Part shown: positions 62,367-64,000 of the stretch, one piece after another
Layout: each line of letters starts with the position of its first letter
Numbering within the stretch: position 1 is the stretch's first letter
Assembly (NCBI RefSeq): GCF_018691265.1
Contig: NW_024881278.1
Coordinates: 4,602,001-4,666,000 of the forward strand
DNA: 64,000 bases
Origin: Tyto alba
Taxonomy: Eukaryota > Chordata > Aves > Strigiformes > Tytonidae
Direction of reading: 5' to 3'
The notes under the pieces: model-generated
What the model was told of the DNA's origin: nothing
What the model saw: only the letters and a program-made list of their open reading frames with translations
Database searches by the model: none
Program-made: the position numbers and the translations under genes

Positions 62367-62415
62367 GGGGGGGGGGGGGGGGGTGGAAAAAAAAAAAACA
62401 AAACAAAAACAACAG
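62367..62415. repeat. G17 followed by A12 and AAAAC units
   Basis: Seventeen consecutive G (62367-62383), TGG, twelve A (62387-62398) and AAAAC units. Long G runs of this kind are prone to slippage and to assembly error. Confidence 0.95.
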
Positions 62416-64000
62416 AATTCAAACTGGGCTGCCCTTGAGCAATGGCATGAGTATTGCCCATCTCCAGAGAGAAAGGATTTGGCTACTTCCTGTTCCACTC
62501 AAATAAGATTTATAGCTGATCATCATACAATAAGTGCTGGGTAAGGGTTATTAATCCTTCCAAACCCACTTCACATTAGTGACTAATTCAAACTTATTCG
62601 GTGCATAAATCACAGGGTAATAAAGCATTATGTTTTCCCTCCTCTTTGGCTGTAGTTCTGAATCCTTGAGGGTGTTCTTTTTCAAGCCCCTAATCTATGT
62701 GGCTCCAAACGTGCTGAGCTGAATTCTAATTTATAATCTCACTTCTCGCTCATGCAGCACTCCCCCTCTCCCCAGCACCTAACTTTCAAGTGTCCCACTT
62801 TGTAGCGCACTGCCCTCCAATGAGTTCTCAATAAGAGAGCTCCAATCCAGCTCTAACAGCAGCTCCCCTGCCGAAGCTCACTTAGTTCTACAGAGACCTC
62901 ATACACTGCTGAAGCACAGAGGTGAGAAGATTAATGAAGGGAATTTGCAAGGCAGGATGCATACGGAAAAGCTCAGCAATACTTCTGTCTGAGCTTCATT
63001 CTCATATAAATAGTTTGAGTGTATTAAAAATACAGAGCAGGTTATAGAGGGCGTTTTTCTTCATGCTCTGAAGACCACAGTGAAGACCACATTCTAAAAT
63101 ACAAAGTGATAAAAGACAGTGAAATGGTCTTCCCCTCCTCCCTTAGACATGGCTGCTTCCCTTTCACATGGAGACAACTCCCATGGCCAGAGCCACCCAC
63201 TAGAGGAGAACACTGCTCTCTCCATGTGTTTTAAATGTTCACACAACAGGGGATGTCTGCTACTACTCACTTGTACAGCAGTGTGCACAGTGGTCCCTGA
63301 TTTTGTTTGGTGAATCTAGATGCTGATTGAATGTAGTTTTTCAAAACTTTATTATGTTATTATGTATTTCCTTACATTTTCTGTCTTTCTGTTGAGAAAC
63401 CTAGTCTGGACAAAATAGCATGTGTAGGACAGAGGAGTTTCACGTTCTCAGAGTTAATCAAGCTTTTACACAAAGATGTGCAGATTGCTAATATTCTGAT
63501 GCTGCTATTTTAATACATGTCAACCTATGCATAAACTGTACTGCTGTGAATGAGGTCATTCTTTCTTCCTACAGCAACTAGCTGACACTCTTACAAACTC
63601 ATAAAACCACATGCAATTTGGCCCCACATTAGGAGGCTGGCATTTATCATAAATACACTTTGTCATAAGAACAACAAGCTCTTCGGTTTCCTCTAGAACA
63701 GTGCTTGGGGCTTTCACCTCTCAGAGTACTGTTACAATTCACAAATCTGATGTATACATAGAAAGCAGTGATCAATTAATCCAGCCCACAAGTCTGATTC
63801 AAAGATTTTATATCACGGAAAATTGTTCCGCAGATTCTCTCTACCATTAAAAAACTGGTACACTTTATTTTCTCTTATGGTCTGTACTTGTCATACCTTT
63901 GCTTCTATCGGAGCTTCACCATTTGACCAAGAAGGGCACTAATATAAATAATTTTCTCCCTACCTTACTATCTTCCCATTTTCTCTTAGACAAATCAAAG

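Larger units (their letters stand above)
54232..64000. other. non-coding stretch, homopolymer-rich
   Basis: Long A, T and pyrimidine tracts occur at 54.8, 55.7, 56.96 and 62.4 kb, with the MIR copy at 56.4 kb. A mildly GC-rich patch with a few CpGs lies at 58.05-58.20 kb. Repeat-free AT-rich blocks occur near 57.23-57.29, 61.60-61.76 and 62.48-62.66 kb. No gene is supported up to the window end. Confidence 0.55.

Noticed and set aside
1..64000. tRNA, rRNA, snRNA, CRISPR, prokaryotic operon or phage features
   Set aside because: I looked for B-box-like GGTTCGA contexts, spaced direct repeats and ribosome-binding-site-led gene runs and saw none. The CR1 and MIR content marks the DNA as vertebrate.
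1..64000. Endogenous retrovirus or full LTR
   Set aside because: I saw no paired long direct repeats with TG...CA ends, no primer-binding site and no gag or pol-like frame.

Overview
The window looks like non-coding nuclear DNA from a sauropsid, most likely a bird. Three truncated copies of the CR1 LINE lie at about 12.5, 49.1 and 53.6 kb. There are several worn MIR-type SINE copies and several old fold-back repeats of a kind I know from bird, crocodile and turtle genomes. Young interspersed repeats are otherwise scarce, which fits a bird better than a turtle or crocodile. There is no bacterial, phage or organellar organisation: no operons, no long ORFs, no rRNA or tRNA genes, no CRISPR array. 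I cannot name the species or the chromosome.

Layout. 0-5 kb: a MIR copy, then a GC- and CpG-rich stretch (about 1.6-1.9 kb) behind a C19 tract that could be a promoter with a first exon, and a possible minus-strand poly(A) site near 3.54 kb. 5-12.5 kb: AT-rich non-coding DNA with fold-back repeats at 7.55, 8.18 and 11.08 kb. 12.5-21 kb: an old CR1 piece, an antisense MIR, a block that reads like a conserved non-coding element (16.4-16.7 kb), and a stack of three fossil repeats at 20.65-20.95 kb that includes a hairpin with perfect 21-bp arms. 21-34 kb: mostly featureless, with a (AAT)n microsatellite, more fold-back remnants, a MIR at 26.0-26.3 kb and a GC-rich spot at 32.3-32.6 kb. 34-48.5 kb: repeat remnants, MIR copies at 39.9 and 41.9 kb, and the only open frames I would test as exons (plus 41.41-41.57 kb; minus 45.60-46.03 kb and 48.16-48.26 kb). 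49-54.3 kb: two CR1 3' ends around an AT-rich block that resembles conserved non-coding DNA. 54.3-64 kb: homopolymer-rich, AT-rich DNA with one MIR copy, a possible regulatory block near 60.5 kb and a G17/A12 tract at 62.37 kb.

No protein-coding gene can be identified with confidence. The open frames are short, and the number of 140-170 codon frames is about what chance gives in 64 kb of this composition. The window is best read as intergenic or long-intron DNA. The exon candidates are listed at low confidence with the checks that would settle them. I found no convincing new biological system. The most unusual structures are the fold-back repeats.
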